From: Alisma plantago-aquatica
Lineage: Eukaryota > Streptophyta > Magnoliopsida > Alismatales > Alismataceae
DNA length: 64,000 nt
NCBI GenBank assembly: GCA_963693085.1
Contig: OY856410.1
Location: forward strand, 891,573,835-891,637,834
Direction of reading: 5' to 3'
The translations under genes and the position numbers were made by a program. The notes under the pieces were generated by a model. That model worked only from the letters and a program-made list of their open reading frames with translations. It was not told the DNA's origin and did no database searches. Shown piece after piece: positions 11,201-24,271 of the stretch. Position 1 is the first letter of the stretch. Every line of letters starts with the position of its first letter.

Positions 11201-11784
11201 TGATTGAGTGTTCAGGCACAATGACCATCGTTTGTTGATGCTCTAGGTCACAAGGTGGTAAACCATCGCTTGGTCACCCCTTCTAAGAAAACCACCGGTC
11301 CAAGGGAACCCATGAGAGAAAAACATCAACCTATAACCTCTAGAGATCACCATACATTGTCACCAAATGGTGATGACCATTGGATCCCATACAAATAGGA
11401 GTACCATCGAGTTATGGCCTCAAAGGTAGCTCATCCATGAGGGGGTACACCCTAATTCAACCCTAGAGAGCCATCACCACCAAACCAAGGTGCAACCAAG
11501 AGTCCCATGGCAAAAAAAATCAAGAATTCTATGAAGAAATCTAAGGAGCATAAAAAATGAGACAAATTTCAAAGAAAACCTCAGATATGGGTAAATTCTA
11601 GAAAAGTCCAAAATGTGCACAAAATTGCATAACTTGCACATACGATGTCCAAACTGGACCAAAATTGAAACTTAAGCTTGTCATATGTGATCAAAACACA
11701 TAAAAAGGTTTAATTAATGTTTTGAGAACTAAATTATTATAATTAAGCATGCTCAACTATTTAAGCAAGGTTAGGGGTCTCACA
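8283..11784 (-). mobile_element. 3.5-kb gypsy LTR with CCATCGATTG array
   Basis: Edges are TGTAACAACTCC at 8283 and GGTTAGGGGTCTCACA ending at 11784, both canonical TG/CA. The bases beside it (TGATA left, CATTT right) do not match, so it is not a solo LTR; internal sequence continues to the left. The last 250 bases resemble the right part of the solo LTR at 31.3-31.6 kb (shared block around CATAACTTGCACA), so the two families are related. Minus orientation follows from that similarity. A TATATAAAAC sequence lies at about 11047-11056 on the plus strand and is a possible promoter in either direction. No real gene is inside. Confidence 0.6.
9340..11440. repeat. Interspersed ACCATCGRTTGT motif array
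   Basis: More than 25 variants of ACCATCGATTG or ACCATTAGTTGT, all in the same orientation, are spread over 9340-10390 and again over 11170-11440 at intervals of about 30-60 bases. The gap between the blocks contains none and includes the TATA-like sequence. The core CCATCGATTG contains the palindrome ATCGAT, but most copies have lost the full symmetry. The spacers are not repeated, so this is not an ordinary tandem repeat. Confidence 0.7.
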
Positions 11785-13872
11785 CATTTTTTGTTTTTAT
11801 TATTGTTCATGCATAAATATATTTTCTTACGGAAAATGTATGACCAAATCAGGAGTTGTAGAATGTGTTAGAAGTGTTAAATAGAATATGCAGATGATGC
11901 TTGGTATTTAAGACAAGACTAAGAATAAGTGTTGAAATTAATGTACTAGTTCTAATTTATAGAAAATTCGAGCTTGTTTGCACTTTGATAAAATGTGTGA
12001 TGTAAGCGATAGGTTGTATTTCTTTTGGAATAAAAGTATGTTGAGTTTTTGTCTTATAAGATCCAATTTTGATATCTTATCCCCATGTAACATAAAATCT
12101 TGATCACTCTCTAAAAGAATATTGTCAACCTAGTGTACATGTCTCATAATCACATCATGTTTTCCCCTCTGGACAACATGGTCAAGCATCCCAATCTCAA
12201 GAGGCCAAGAAACATTACTAACCATGCCCTTTTTGCAAAATTGCTTTAAAACACCATCTCCTAACAAAACCCCCAATATCAAGCACATCTAAGAGTTTCA
12301 TACAAAATGAAAAATCTCTCAAAATTACAATTATGCACAAAATCCAATAATATGGTAGAAGAAAAAAGACATTAAATCGAGCATGTATCTTACTCCTTGC
12401 TGGAGAGTGGAAGAAGGGTGTTATGAAGGGATTTTTGTCATCTTTAACTTTATTTAAGTTGAAATTGCTTTTATTTTGTTTTTCATTACTAAAGGTGGAT
12501 GATATTGAATTGTTGTGCATATTGGTGTCCTTTTACATACTTATTTTTAGTGGTATACCACTATTACATAGAGAAGAGTAAGGGAAAAGTAGAATTTTAA
12601 GAAGGGGGTATCACCATGGATGTAGGGTTTGTCACACTTTTAGATTTTTCTTGTTTGTTATGGGTGGAAGGAAAGAACATGGAAGAAGAAATGTAGATGA
12701 GGGACTGGATCATGCACATAACTCTCTCTCTATATTTTTTCTACATCAAAATATTTTGAAAAGTGTACAATACTAGAATAATGGCATGATATAGGGATAA
12801 TTGATAGTTCCTTGGACATGATCCATCAATTCGTAGGAATAAATTCATGTTTCATATTGATTGGTTCATCTAAACTTGTCATCCTTTATAAAGAACGTGA
12901 TTCTTATAGTCATTGGCTGTATTGATTGTTTATTTTAGAATATAATTATTTGAAAATTTTTCTATGAATAAGAAGGATTTGTATACAAAATTTTACATGA
13001 AATGAAATGATGCAAATGCAACTTGAAGGCAGATAGATAATGATTTATAACATATATCTTATTGAAAAACAAATTGGAATTTATTGAAGTAGATCTAAAA
13101 ATCCAATACAATTATTCTAAATGCAAATATGGCGTGTAAATGTAGAATGAAAAATAACAACTTTGAGTAAAAGCAGAGATGTGGGTTGTGAGAACATGAA
13201 CCTAGCTTAACTTTAATTCCTTTCTAATGTTGCATTATTATCATAATTGTGTGTTTGATTAATTATAAGACAAGTTATTAAGAGACATCCTTAATACTGG
13301 TTAAATTCACACTACGTTTGCCCTAGTCCCAAGCTTCCTTACAAGTTGTGGATTTAATTGTAAATTCAATATAGTATGAGGTTCTAATTATAAAATTATG
13401 TGAAAACATATAGATTTGTGTTTTACTTTATATTTTTAAGACTTAAAATTGATTGGATAAGAGATAACTCCAATTTGGCTCCAATTGGATGTCGTTTACC
13501 TTTATCTTGTAATTACACATATGTTTGTGGGTTAATGTGAAATTTTTTTGATTACTTAATTAAAATTTCTGAATTAATTTAGTAAGTCCATTTTTTTCCT
13601 TCATAAGTGGTCTATATTTGATGAGTTTTCATTTTTTTAGCCAAGTTGAGTAAGGTCAAATATTCCCTCCTTGCCTTGGGTATAGAGAGCTCACTTAAGT
13701 TGTAGGTTGTTTTAGTCTTTTGACCTCTTAAATAATATCTAACTAGTGCCCTAGACCCCTCTCTTACTTTATATAACCGAAGGACAACCTATGACCGAGT
13801 GCAACAACCTGAAAACATGTAGGCACTCCATGTACCTTGATGTTAATTGTTTTGTTCTTGCATTTTTTTTGT
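11785..13872. other. No gene seen; decayed dispersed repeat
   Basis: The sequence is AT-rich with no defensible coding frame. The part at about 12300-13050 is recognisably related to 40600-41240: both run through a CATAGAG block, a GTATCACC or GTGCCACC block, TTTGTCACAC or TTTGACACAC, then GGTGGAAGG or GGATGGAAGG and ACATGGAAGAAGAA-like text. This is an old dispersed element of unknown class, perhaps another LTR. Confidence 0.4.
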
Positions 13873-15860
13873 ATGTTTGTAAGGAGGCGGGATCACCCCC
13901 TTACTAAAATTAATTTGAAGAATAAAACATCCATTCCAAACACACTCAAAGGTATACTAAAATAGGTGCAAAATTTTCAAACTTCAATAAATGGTATTTA
14001 AAACAACCAAAGTATTGCAACGGAATACAAATAATGACTATATTAAATTTTCACAAAAGATTACAAAAGTACATCATAATATCCCATAAGGGTTTACATG
14101 TATGATACAACATAAGGATCTAAGTATAGGGAAATCTAAACCATAACAAATTTGTCTCCAAAATTTAACTTCTTAAGCTATATCCACAAAATCATGACAT
14201 GTCCTCATTGTCCTCCACTTAGGGTTGGAAGCATACCCCAGCAAGAAGAGAAAATAGATGACATCAGCAAAGGCTGGCATTTGCATACTAAATAGGAAAT
14301 TGAGAAATATATGGAATAAAGGACATCAAATATAAATGGCTTCCCATAGAAAGGATAAGGACCACCCAAATGGGTATCAAGAGAAAAGGAATTGAAATCA
14401 TATGATAGCAAGAGAATACTTGCCATTAATAAAACATAAAGATTGTACCACAAAAGCACATGTAAAGAATTAGGGCACACACCCCATATCATCAACCTGC
14501 ATGCATGTGAGATAAACATAGCCCTAGAACAATATAAACACAATGGTGGCCAAGTCTTACAAACATGAAACCTGATAGAGAAAGGAATATTGCCAATATC
14601 TCAAATATATAAAACATGGGCCAAGAATTAAACATCTTGCCATGGGTATGGGGTTCCTTTCCATCCCAAAAGAGCAGGAAATATCACATCTACTCGGAAG
14701 GAAATAACACATCTTCCATATAAACCAATACAATTACACTAGTCTAGTTCTACTAAATCACATAGAATGTTAAATGTAGATGCAAGTAGAAAGTATAGTC
14801 AAAATATATAAACTAGTCACCACTTAAGTGACCAACATATACATCCACCTCATCAGTGGGCAAAAGACATCACATGTCATCTTTTAGAGTTCCATCATGA
14901 AAAAAGCATCAGATAAGAGTTCAAAAGAATATCCATGATCACATGATCAATATCAAATAAGGTAGTTCACCTGAACCATGATTTTTAAAAGAAATGACAT
15001 TGTGTATGGGCTAATGTCCATAGGACAAAGAGAATGAATAAGCATAGGTGAATTTCTCAACATAGAAGAATAGGGGATACATCATACCTCAACTTCAGAG
15101 TCTAAGCAGTCCAAGTCAATCCTAGGCCTCCAAAGAACCTCTAGGGGAGGTGGAAAGGTCGAATAAGTAAGGTTCTCTAGCTTAGTGATGTTGGTTTCTC
15201 CAACAAAGCTCCTATCTGGAGCAAGAAGCACCTTCTCTATTTTAGAGGTGAAAAACCCTAAAAAAGAACATGGAAATGAGGATTTTATGGGTTATATGTG
15301 GCATCCAACTCACAAAAACAACATTTACTTAAGCGGAAGTGAATCATTTGCAGCAGATTACTGAAAATCACTAAAATTAAAATTTTTTGCAAAGAGATCC
15401 ATGCATAGGAAAACTCTTTCATCAAGAACCAAAGTATACATTTACATCATGGCTCATAAGTACATAACTTGTATCATCTCTTCTCGAGGATTACAACATC
15501 AGCTGCCCTATTAACATTATATACAGACAACATAAGAACCTTGAGGCATCAAGCCAAAATCTTAGATCGATTCATTAAAAACACTAACTATAAACTCCGA
15601 GGACCTGAGAGTACATAGACGACACATAGGACTAGTATCTATATGACTTGACAGGCAGTATCTCCACCTGAGATATTACTGATGTCCCTGTTGCTGCTGC
15701 TGCTTTTCCCTTGCTATAGGGTTCCTGTTTCTTCTTCTGTGTTTACCTAAAAAGTTGGATCCCACGAGGGTGAGACAATTGTAAATTGCCCCAGCGGGAG
15801 ATATAACTCTCCGCCAAAACATTGTTATAGCCGTTTATTATAATAAAACTGAGCAGGAGT

Positions 15861-16181
15861 AAACCGATGGGTATGCTCGCCGGTAAACATGAACGAGCCA
15901 TTGGTAGCTTATGCCTGACAGGTGTCTGCTATTATGTCTGGGAGGAGAGGAACAACAGAACTCATAGTAGGATTTTTTGTAGAGAAGAGGAGATTGTTGA
16001 GAAGGTTGCTCGCACGCTTTCACGATACATCAAATGTAGAAAGGGCCTTGCCTCAGGTCTGTTTAAGCAAGCCAAAAGATACTGGGGTTTTTGTAGATAA
16101 TAACCCTCTGTATATGTTTTTGTAGTTCGGTCCTGTTTCTACAGGTTCCTTTGGCAATATATTTACCTATTTCCAAAAAAA
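15861..16181 (+). mobile_element. 5'-truncated L1-type LINE with poly(A) and target duplication
   Basis: A 321-bp insertion has a run of 11 A at its 3' end and a 16-base target duplication (AAAACTGAGCAGGAGT at 15845-15860 and 16182-16197). The sister LTR has the unoccupied site at about 24950-24965. The insert encodes an open C-terminal tail ending at TAG/TAA about 16098, with CYYVWEERNNRTH near its start, a block typical of the end of plant L1 ORF2 after the zinc-binding domain. About 80 bases of 3' UTR follow. The open frame and clear duplication suggest a fairly recent copy. Confidence 0.9.
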
Positions 16182-18530
16182 AAAACTGAGCAGGAGTTCT
16201 TATATATTAACAACAGTATAAATCATTGAATGAACAGAGTAACATAATCTCCTATCCTAAGGAGAGCATTGCATTTATTCATGATAGAATCATAATTCAT
16301 CCATCTATTTGCAATGAATATAAAGAGATATAAATAACATCTATCAACTAGAGAGGCATTAAAGAAATGTAACATCAACCAATGAATTTCCATATTCTTT
16401 CCTTAAGCAAACATGTTATACGGATGATTACATTTTACAATCACACTTATGCCCTGAGGAGATGAGGTATACCGCTCATACTCCAACCGACCACTACGAC
16501 GTCGAAATCGGTACCATACAAGGTCAACAGAAGAGACGACTTCCAAGTCCTCTCACATCTCAGTCAGTACGAGATGACATGTAGGACATCTTGTGTCTCT
16601 ACTAGATAGCTTTCCAGGGTAACTGGAAACTTCGCTATTAGAGTTACAGTGGCGTGCTGCACTCTCTTCGTAATCGTGAGATTTCTTGTTTATCTCCATC
16701 GATCCAACATTAATATTATTGGGAGATGTGTACTACATCTATCCCAATCATCGCGAGATTCATGGTACATCCATCCCGAAACAATAATGAAGGATTAAGA
16801 GGTTTAATGTTTACCTTTCCTCAATTCCCTCATTAGGACGCCATGATACATTCACCCATTTCCCCCACATATTCAAAATATGCGTTCTGGGTTTTACCGC
16901 GGAGCACCCGTTTCACCATCACCTATTGCTGACGATGATGGATCTATGGTCAGGGCTCTACATGATATGATTTCACTTGATTAATTAAGTACATTAACAT
17001 ATTCTTTTAGCATCAGTCAAGTTCCCATATAGGAATTATTATGACAATTGCTACAAAGAAACATGTAAGCTTTTATCTATAGCTTTACCAGAACTTATAA
17101 TGCATTGGGATCTTAATCCCTTATCTCATTACTTGAAAGTTCACATCTCACATCAACATCATTATCTTACTTACCAAAACTAGGTATTCATACCCTCAAT
17201 TCATCACTATGACTGTTTCCACTTGTTAGGTAACTATTACCTCTAGGTCCTCAGACCGAGGTATACCGGATACTTGTTACACAAGAATCTCATATGGCTC
17301 ACAAGGCCCATTAAATGTCTTGTCACCTTTCACTAGGCAACAACTTACTCATATGACTCATAGAGTCCATGCCCATTTTGTTACTTCTACTAAGAAACAA
17401 CAACATCAAGGCACATAAGGCCAATCAACATTTTTATTATATAAGTGTCATATCTCAAATCTGGCTATGTTCATTATCTCATGATATCTGCATGGCTAAT
17501 AGACATAATAACAGTCATAAAAGTCACTTATCACATCATGTGATACAATAGTAACACCATCATTCCTTTATCAGGATTAGGTTTTACTATCAAATAGGAT
17601 TTTCCATTCCATTACCCAATTGAGGGTTAGGATTTCCCCTTTTTACATTAGTTAGGGTTTCATGTTTACATCATTAGTCCAACCCCAAAATATTTCTCCA
17701 CAACTCTAGGAGTATTCAATGCTATCATAAGTATTTACTCATGATCATTACTTTCATCATATATCATTTATGAATATCAATACAAGGTATAAGTTCATTT
17801 CTTATCCTTACCATGGTATAATTACATCATACTCATTAGTTTGGCTTAACAGCTTTAACAAGACATATTAACCTATACTTATCAAAGTATATCAAACTCA
17901 TTACAATCTTATTGTAATAACTACATAACACATTCTTCTTGTGTTTCCTTATCCAAGTATGTTGGATTGAGATGCATCAAGGTATATCAACCCTGAATTG
18001 CTAAATGTGATATCTATCATGTCTTTATATATCACTTTTCTCCTCATATCCATCTTACTTAAGATAATCAACTGATCTTGTATTAAGGTATTTTCCTATT
18101 AATACATTATCCTCTAACCTATCACTTTTATCATGTAGTGAATAGGTTACACATTAGAATTATCCAGCTATCTTTAATGATATGAACTTATCCAATGATT
18201 AGGTATTGTTGATATAGAATAAATCATTATCGACCACTTTAGGTATTTCAACTCTTAGGATGTTATCCACATCATAATTTGGTGTTGCATACACCATTAC
18301 TAAGAGTTTCATGTCCTCATCTTTGTAAAGTTTATAGGGTTGTTACACATGTATAGAGTTAGACATATAATGATCTAGGCATTATCTTGTCCCTTATATC
18401 CTTACTCATTATAGTATCAATATGACCATTCATATAGTTTATCAATTTTACCGTTCATGGATGTAGCATTCTCATCTTACTTGATTATATTAGCCACACC
18501 CTTCTTTAGTGTATTGGCCAATATACCATC

Positions 18531-19025
18531 ACTAGGGTTTCATATATCAATACATGGAATCACCCTAGATTTGAGTCTCACATTACATCATTATTCAGGG
18601 TTCCACATAACATCATTCTAATTCAGGGTTTCACATGACATTACCCTAGATTAAGATTTCCCATGGTATCATCCTCAACTAGGGTTTCACATGGCATCAT
18701 CCCCATTTAGGGTTTCACATGGAATCACCCTTAATTAGGGTTTCACATGAAATCATCCTTAATAAGGATTTCCCATTTCAATTACCCACAATTAGGGTTT
18801 ACGATTCACATCACATCACCCTAGATTAGGGTTTACATTTAATAACCCACGATTAGGGTTTACTATTCACCCCAAATAGGGCTCATCATCAAAATACCCT
18901 AAATTAAGGTTTGTCATGTCATTACCCTAAATTAGGATCATACCATCATCATGGATTAGGGTTTCACCTATCATTGCCTTCAATTAGGGATTAGGGTTTA
19001 TTAACCTTCTTAATTAGGGTTTCAT
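18531..19025. repeat. Telomere-like TTAGGGTTT array inside LTR (copy 1)
   Basis: About 15 copies of ATTAGGGTTTCACAT and related ACCCTAGATTAGGGTTT are spaced at 25-40 bases and separated by CATCATCCC-like text. The core resembles the plant telomere unit TTTAGGG, but copies are never tandem. Several form inverted pairs (ACCCTA next to TTAGGGT). It is part of the chromovirus LTR, not chromosome-end DNA, since an equal array occurs in the sister LTR. Confidence 0.8.
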
Positions 19026-19200
19026 GATCTCTTATCATGGATCATACCCTGATTACACATTCATTTATGTTAAAAGTATTTAAACTTAACCACTACATGA
19101 TTATCATTCATGTAGGAAGTTCTCTCTCTCTTATTCTTCTATAAGATGATACCTACTTCAAACTCGATTAAATTAGGTCAACTCCTCTTGAATGGAGGTT

Positions 19201-19416
19201 TTTTTTTAATGACCCAGGAGCGCCGTTGGGCTGCACCTGACGCCTACCTGGGGCCCCCTGAATAGCATGAAAACCCAAGAACTCGATTAAACCAGATCAT
19301 AGGTCGGCTGACCTGACACACTCAATTCATTTCTGAGAGTGTTGCAGTTGGGTTTCGAACCCGTGACCCTTTGTTAGGGGCCCCCGAGCCTCAACCAGTG
19401 CGCCAACTCTCGCCGA
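19201..19416 (-). mobile_element. tRNA-derived SINE with 17-bp target duplication
   Basis: A 216-bp insertion is flanked by CCTCTTGAATGGAGGTT (19184-19200 and 19417-19433); the sister LTR has the unoccupied site at about 27937-27953. On the minus strand the head contains a pol III A box (TGGCGCACTGGTTGAGG) and about 40 bases later a B box (GGTTCGAAACC), and the element ends in a short poly(A) seen as T(9) on the plus strand. It is GC-rich compared with its surroundings. Box spacing and structure resemble Au-type plant SINEs, but I cannot confirm the family. Confidence 0.9.
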
Positions 19417-19616
19417 CCTCTTGAATGGAGGTTGACACAATGTATTATGTTATTGCTTCCACAATCATTAAAGATTAATCATTCAAAGGGTACTAATCAC
19501 CCTATCTTATTAAGGGTACAATTACCATAATCATCCTTGGTATACATCATGTAATGATTAATTACACAATTGACCTTTAATCACTTTAAGTGTCCATACA
19601 TTTTTAGTTAATTATT

Positions 19617-20764
19617 GTCCAAACGATCTTGGTCACTTAGACCCCAAACAGTCTTGACCAACTAGACCTCAAACGGTCTTGCATGGATAACCTTCAAACG
19701 ATCTAAGACCGTTTAGATCTCCAAACGGTCTTGGTCTAATGGTTTGAAACCGTTTGGTAAAGTTAGTACTTGAAACTGTTTGACAAAGTAGGTGCTTGAA
19801 ACTGTTTGAGTCTCAATCAGTTTGGGATCGTTTGGTCCCAAACGGTCTTGAGACCATTTGGTCCCAAATGGTCTTAAGACCATTTGGACTCAAACGGTCT
19901 TGAGACTGTTTGGTCCAAACCTCCTCAAAACTGAATGGACCAAAAATGGTCGCAAACACTTATATTGATTTAGGGTTTCCAATGTTGATTCCCTCCTCGA
20001 TTGAATTCATGTAATCACTCTCCAATTGAACCTAGCATCATAATTCAATTGAGTTTAATAAATCATCCTTCAATTGATTTGACTTTCAATTGATCATCAA
20101 TTAAGTTTTTGAATTCAATTGGATTAAGGTTTGAAATCGATGAACCTTCAATGTTAGTCATTTTGAATCTATTTACCTTGAAATCATTGGACTTCCATTC
20201 AAATTTGGGTATGACCTGACCTCAAATGGTCTTGAGGTCATTTGGATGATCTCCAAATGGTCTTGAGACCGTTTGCCCATTCCAACATGAAAAATTGATG
20301 GAATCTAACTAGGGTTTAGGTCATTGGATGGATCAACAAATCAACAATTGATTACATTACAATTTAGTATCTTGGGATCTTCAAATACCCATCCATTATC
20401 AACCCTGGACCTCCAAACGGTCTTAGTTGACATGCAAATTGTTTTGAAACCGTTTGGGTGATCTCTAAATGGTTTTGAAACCGTTTGGGTTAATCAACCC
20501 AAAGTTCTAAATCAATTAATTAGAAAATCAACACTTAACCCGATTAGGGTTTGCTACTTGATGATTGTCTGTGTATTGAATTAATCAATTGGATCCATTA
20601 GACCATCATCAAACATTTATTAGGGTTCTGAGCTCAAACGGTCAACCCATCTGAACGGTCAACTCCTCTAAACAGTTTGGGGGCCAAACCTCCAAACGGT
20701 TTTGAAACTGTTTGGTCTCGAAATAGTTTGGTGAAACCGTTTGGACCAATTGTTCAAACCGTTT
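19617..20764. repeat. AAACGGTCTTGAGACCGTTT palindrome array (copy 1)
   Basis: About 30 copies of the half-site CAAACGGTCT and its reverse AGACCGTTTG occur, many joined through TTG or CTT into near-perfect palindromes of about 24 bases. Variants carry AAATGG for AAACGG, the change expected when methylated CG decays to TG or CA. The array is interrupted at about 19975-20215 and 20290-20405 by unique text. It lies downstream of the TATA-like sequence in the sense of transcription. Confidence 0.9.
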
Positions 20765-23590
20765 GCAAGGGATATTTGGGTAGGTGTGTGCTTATGATGA
20801 TGTCATCATCATAAATATCTAAACCCATGAAACTTTCTATGATTTTCATGGTGATTGCATCAATCAACCAAATTGAATTTCGGAAATGAAGAAAGGATCA
20901 TCAATTGATTTGTAATTGAATGCAATAACAATAGTAAGGGTTTAAGTTATAAAACTCGCCTCCAATTGAGATTCAAAGCTTGGAGCTTCATGTCAACAAT
21001 GGTGGATGAAGCTTTTGAAACTCCCCCTAGGCTCATCCTCAATCTTTTGGGTGAAAAGATTGGCTAGGGTTGAAGATGGAGTGAAGAAAAGAAGAAATCA
21101 ATGATTTATTTTCAATTTCCACCATGAAATCATGGTTGAAAGTGATCAAGAAGCTTACCAACATGTTGGGGGTCGTCCTCCTGATCCTCCAAATCTCCCT
21201 TGGTCGTTTTCCAAGCAAGAATAAGAAAGGGATTCAGAAAAGCCTTTGATTTGGCTTGTAAAGGGTGTTTTTATAAGAAAATCAATGAGAGAGAAAGTGC
21301 CTTATAAAAATAATTTAATTCCAAAATTAGTGCCACCTCTCCCCTCTCCATTCCTTGGATACGAGGCTATCCCATTTTCCTCTCATTCCTCTCAATTATC
21401 CTCAATTTAAAGCAAAGAAAAATAAGCACCTTAGATCATATTATACTAGTATCCATAAGTGAGTGGATATTTCTTTTTCTTATAATAATGTGAGTGAGTT
21501 ATCCACTTCCTTTGGATATTTTCGTGCCTTTGAAAGGCACAAGCTCGTCCAACCTCTTTGAAAATTCATCCCTCAACTTTTGGTTGAAGGGCTCTTTAAT
21601 TAATATATTTATTTTTTTGCATTAAATTGAATTAGGGTTTCAATTATGCATAAATCTTGATTATTTTAATATCAAGATTCTCTCTCCTACAAATTAATTT
21701 AAATGAGGATACCCTCTCATTTTATTTGCTATAAATGATGACAAGAAACATAAGGGACCTTATTGAAGTGGTAATTTTCATATTGAACCCTAGGTTTTGG
21801 GTAAATTACACTTTACACCAAAACTAGGTTTTAATGCACAAACATTGCTCAACAAGCTCTATCTTGGTGCTCAAGCTTGTGGAAGCCATAACACTACATC
21901 ATACTCACTGTTATGATGTCTCAAAATCTGACGAACATTTTATGATGTACAATTTGCAAGTTAACCCCTCAACTTGGGTAATTTGCACTTTAGACCAAAA
22001 TTAACAAAACAATGTTTCAACATTATTCAGAAAGGACTGAAATTGAAATATAAGTTCCTCTTGAACCTTAATTACTTTTCAAGAATTAAGAGCAAGCATC
22101 TAATCAACTTTATTAGGCAAAACACCTAGGGTTAGAATATAACGCAGGTCAGGGATGTTACAAATTATAAACCCCTAACAAAGATTTCGTCCCTGAAATC
22201 CCAGATAAAGGGAGACAGATATTATTCATTATTCATACTATATAGTCTCCACATAACATTTCATTGTTATGGATACATCATAAATCTTTGATCAACACCA
22301 AGTTAATCCACATAAAATTCTCATAGAATCTTTTACACAGGACACATACTCCACTGTCTTTCTTATTATTGACTATGGAGTTAATTCTGTGTCAGGTAAC
22401 ACTTTCCTTATTACTTGTACTAACTACCTCATTAGTTGTACATTTTATTATCATAAGGAGAAGTTACTTATCAATTAAGAATTTATCTTAAAGATATCTT
22501 TAATTATTATGTTTATGCAAATCATAAATCCCTAACATGTGATGTTCATACTATTTTACATGATTAATCTGATTTCATGGTTTACCATTCCAGGTAGTCA
22601 ACATAAACCATCTGATATTTCTTTAGATACCAGGATCTCTTACCTTGGTATCTATCACATGTGTTGAAAAAACATCACATATTATCACCCTTTCAGCTTG
22701 GGACATCACTTGTTACATATATCTTCACCTTATCTAAGTATTCATCACATGAACATTTTTACCTTATGCACATCAAGTGTCATAAGATCCACTTGATTTC
22801 CATGTCCTCAAAAGGAAAGAAAATAAGGAATCATTTTCCTCTTATTATTTCATGTATTTTCAACTGTTCATAAATCATTTACTCTTTATTTCATCCTAGG
22901 TTCCTTGCCCTCATCATAGGAATTTATAAGGATGTTTTCATATCATTTTTCCTTTCTTTGTCATTATCTAACATGTTCATGAGCATCTTGTGATCTTCAT
23001 CACATTTCCCATTTCCACACTATGGAAAAGAACTTTATTATACTTATAAACTTTATTGGATGGAATCATTTCCCTTGTTCCCATTCTTGTCTTATGAGGA
23101 GTATACTTTTAATTCCTCATACACACATACTCATATGAAATTATTTCAGATTTCTCTTTCTTGTGCTTAAGATATGATATATTTATTTATTCCATATTTC
23201 CAATTTCATGATACTCATTAGATTATCTCAGAATGACTACTTGATCAGAGCAATAAAAAAGATGACAATCTAAGAGTTTCCATACTCACTTTATCATCAA
23301 TAGTTGTATACCTGGCCAGGTTATATAAATACTGAGATTAAGTAGTATGCACTTTTTATACTATCATATTTCTTCCTTTTTATTTTATCACAAGCATAAG
23401 ATTTAGCATTCCTGAATTTTATCCAGGCACCTCTTCTATACCTCATCCTTTTCTCATAGATGTAAGAACAATATGAAGCATTTATAATGTTACTATACAA
23501 AATGTAAGTCCTCATTGGACTAATCAAGGAAAAATCAATCAATTATTTTCTCCATTTAATCCAGGAAATCATAAAAAGACATTATTTTAT

Positions 23591-24271
23591 CTAACCTGTC
23601 ATGATTCGTGGATTTTTCATTGCCTCAGGCTGATTCTGCCTCAGAGGTTGATTTACCATAACATTTCTGGCTGAGCAATCTCTTTCCAGATGTCCTACCT
23701 GTCTACGATGGTAGCAAATTCTAGGTGCTAGATTTGGTCTAGAGGGTTCTTTACCCTTTCTAGATGACCATTGCCTTGGTGCACTAGGCCCTAGTTGCAC
23801 TGGTGGTACCAAAAACTTCTTCTTTTTGGAACTACCAGGCCTCTGTTCCTGGATTTGGATAGGCCTTTTCTCAATTCTTCCTTTATATTCCTTTTCTGGC
23901 CAATTAGGTCTGATATGTCCAGGCTTCCTACACCTATGGCAGATCCTGGTTTCAGATTGTATCCTATTCCTTTCATCATTATTCATTGCTCCAACATGCT
24001 GGTGTTGAGCGGGAAACCTATTGGAGTTCAACACTTCATCACTGGGGGCTGGTAGTCTAGGTTGCATTGCTAATGCATGATCTACTATGTGTATCATAGT
24101 TGTAATAAATTTCTCAAGCAGAGTAGGGAAAGTTGGGCTCTCTATCATGGCTAGGTAAAATTGGGGATGTGCAGGTGTATGTTCTTCTCTGCTTTGATCC
24201 CCTACATCCCTTCTTGGTGCAACATTGCTGCTTTCTGTAGCAAACTCCTCATGAGACCCAGTCATCTTCAA
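23591..24271 (-). pseudogene. gag remnant with two degenerate zinc knuckles
   Basis: A 226-residue open frame. Residues 1-95 hold a short N-terminal segment (PQFYLAMIESPTFPTLLEKF) resembling gag N-termini of Tekay-type elements; the large central gag domain is missing. Two CCHC-like knuckles follow: CHRCRKPGHIRPNW at about residue 111, where the last cysteine is Trp, and CYHRRQVGHLERDC at about residue 186, where the second cysteine is Arg. Each therefore lacks one metal ligand, so RNA binding is probably impaired. The region between and after them is rich in Gln, Arg, Lys and Pro. The frame lies directly downstream of the 5' LTR and primer site, as gag should. It could be mistaken for a host zinc-finger gene, but its position argues otherwise. 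Confidence 0.8.

Larger units (their letters stand above)
15297..22162 (-). mobile_element. 3' LTR of chromovirus-like element (6.87 kb)
   Basis: It is collinear with 24398-30597 throughout: it starts TGTGGCATCCAACTCAC and ends GGGATGTTACA. It is 666 bp longer than its sister, mostly because of two later insertions that the sister lacks, an L1 fragment (15861-16181) and a SINE (19201-19416). In the first 90 bases I count about eight differences between the LTRs; other stretches look closer. A TATA-like TATAAAAA on the minus strand is at 21268-21275. No host gene lies inside. Confidence 0.9.

Noticed and set aside
12218..12520. 100-codon minus-strand frame as a gene
   Set aside because: No domain, no intron signals, low-complexity AT-rich text in a dispersed repeat related to 40.6-41.2 kb, where the frame is not conserved.
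14205..14543. 112-codon minus-strand frame
   Set aside because: Lies inside the solo LTR; no recognisable motif.
18531..19025. Interstitial telomere
   Set aside because: The TTAGGGTTT words are dispersed, not tandem, and the same array is present at the equivalent place of the sister LTR.
19617..20764. CRISPR-like repeat-spacer array
   Set aside because: Repeats are variable palindromic half-sites in both orientations with irregular spacing, inside a plant LTR and duplicated in the sister LTR. No cas genes and a eukaryotic context.
23591..24271. Host zinc-knuckle protein gene
   Set aside because: It lies between primer site and polypurine tract of an LTR element, in gag position, with degenerate knuckles.
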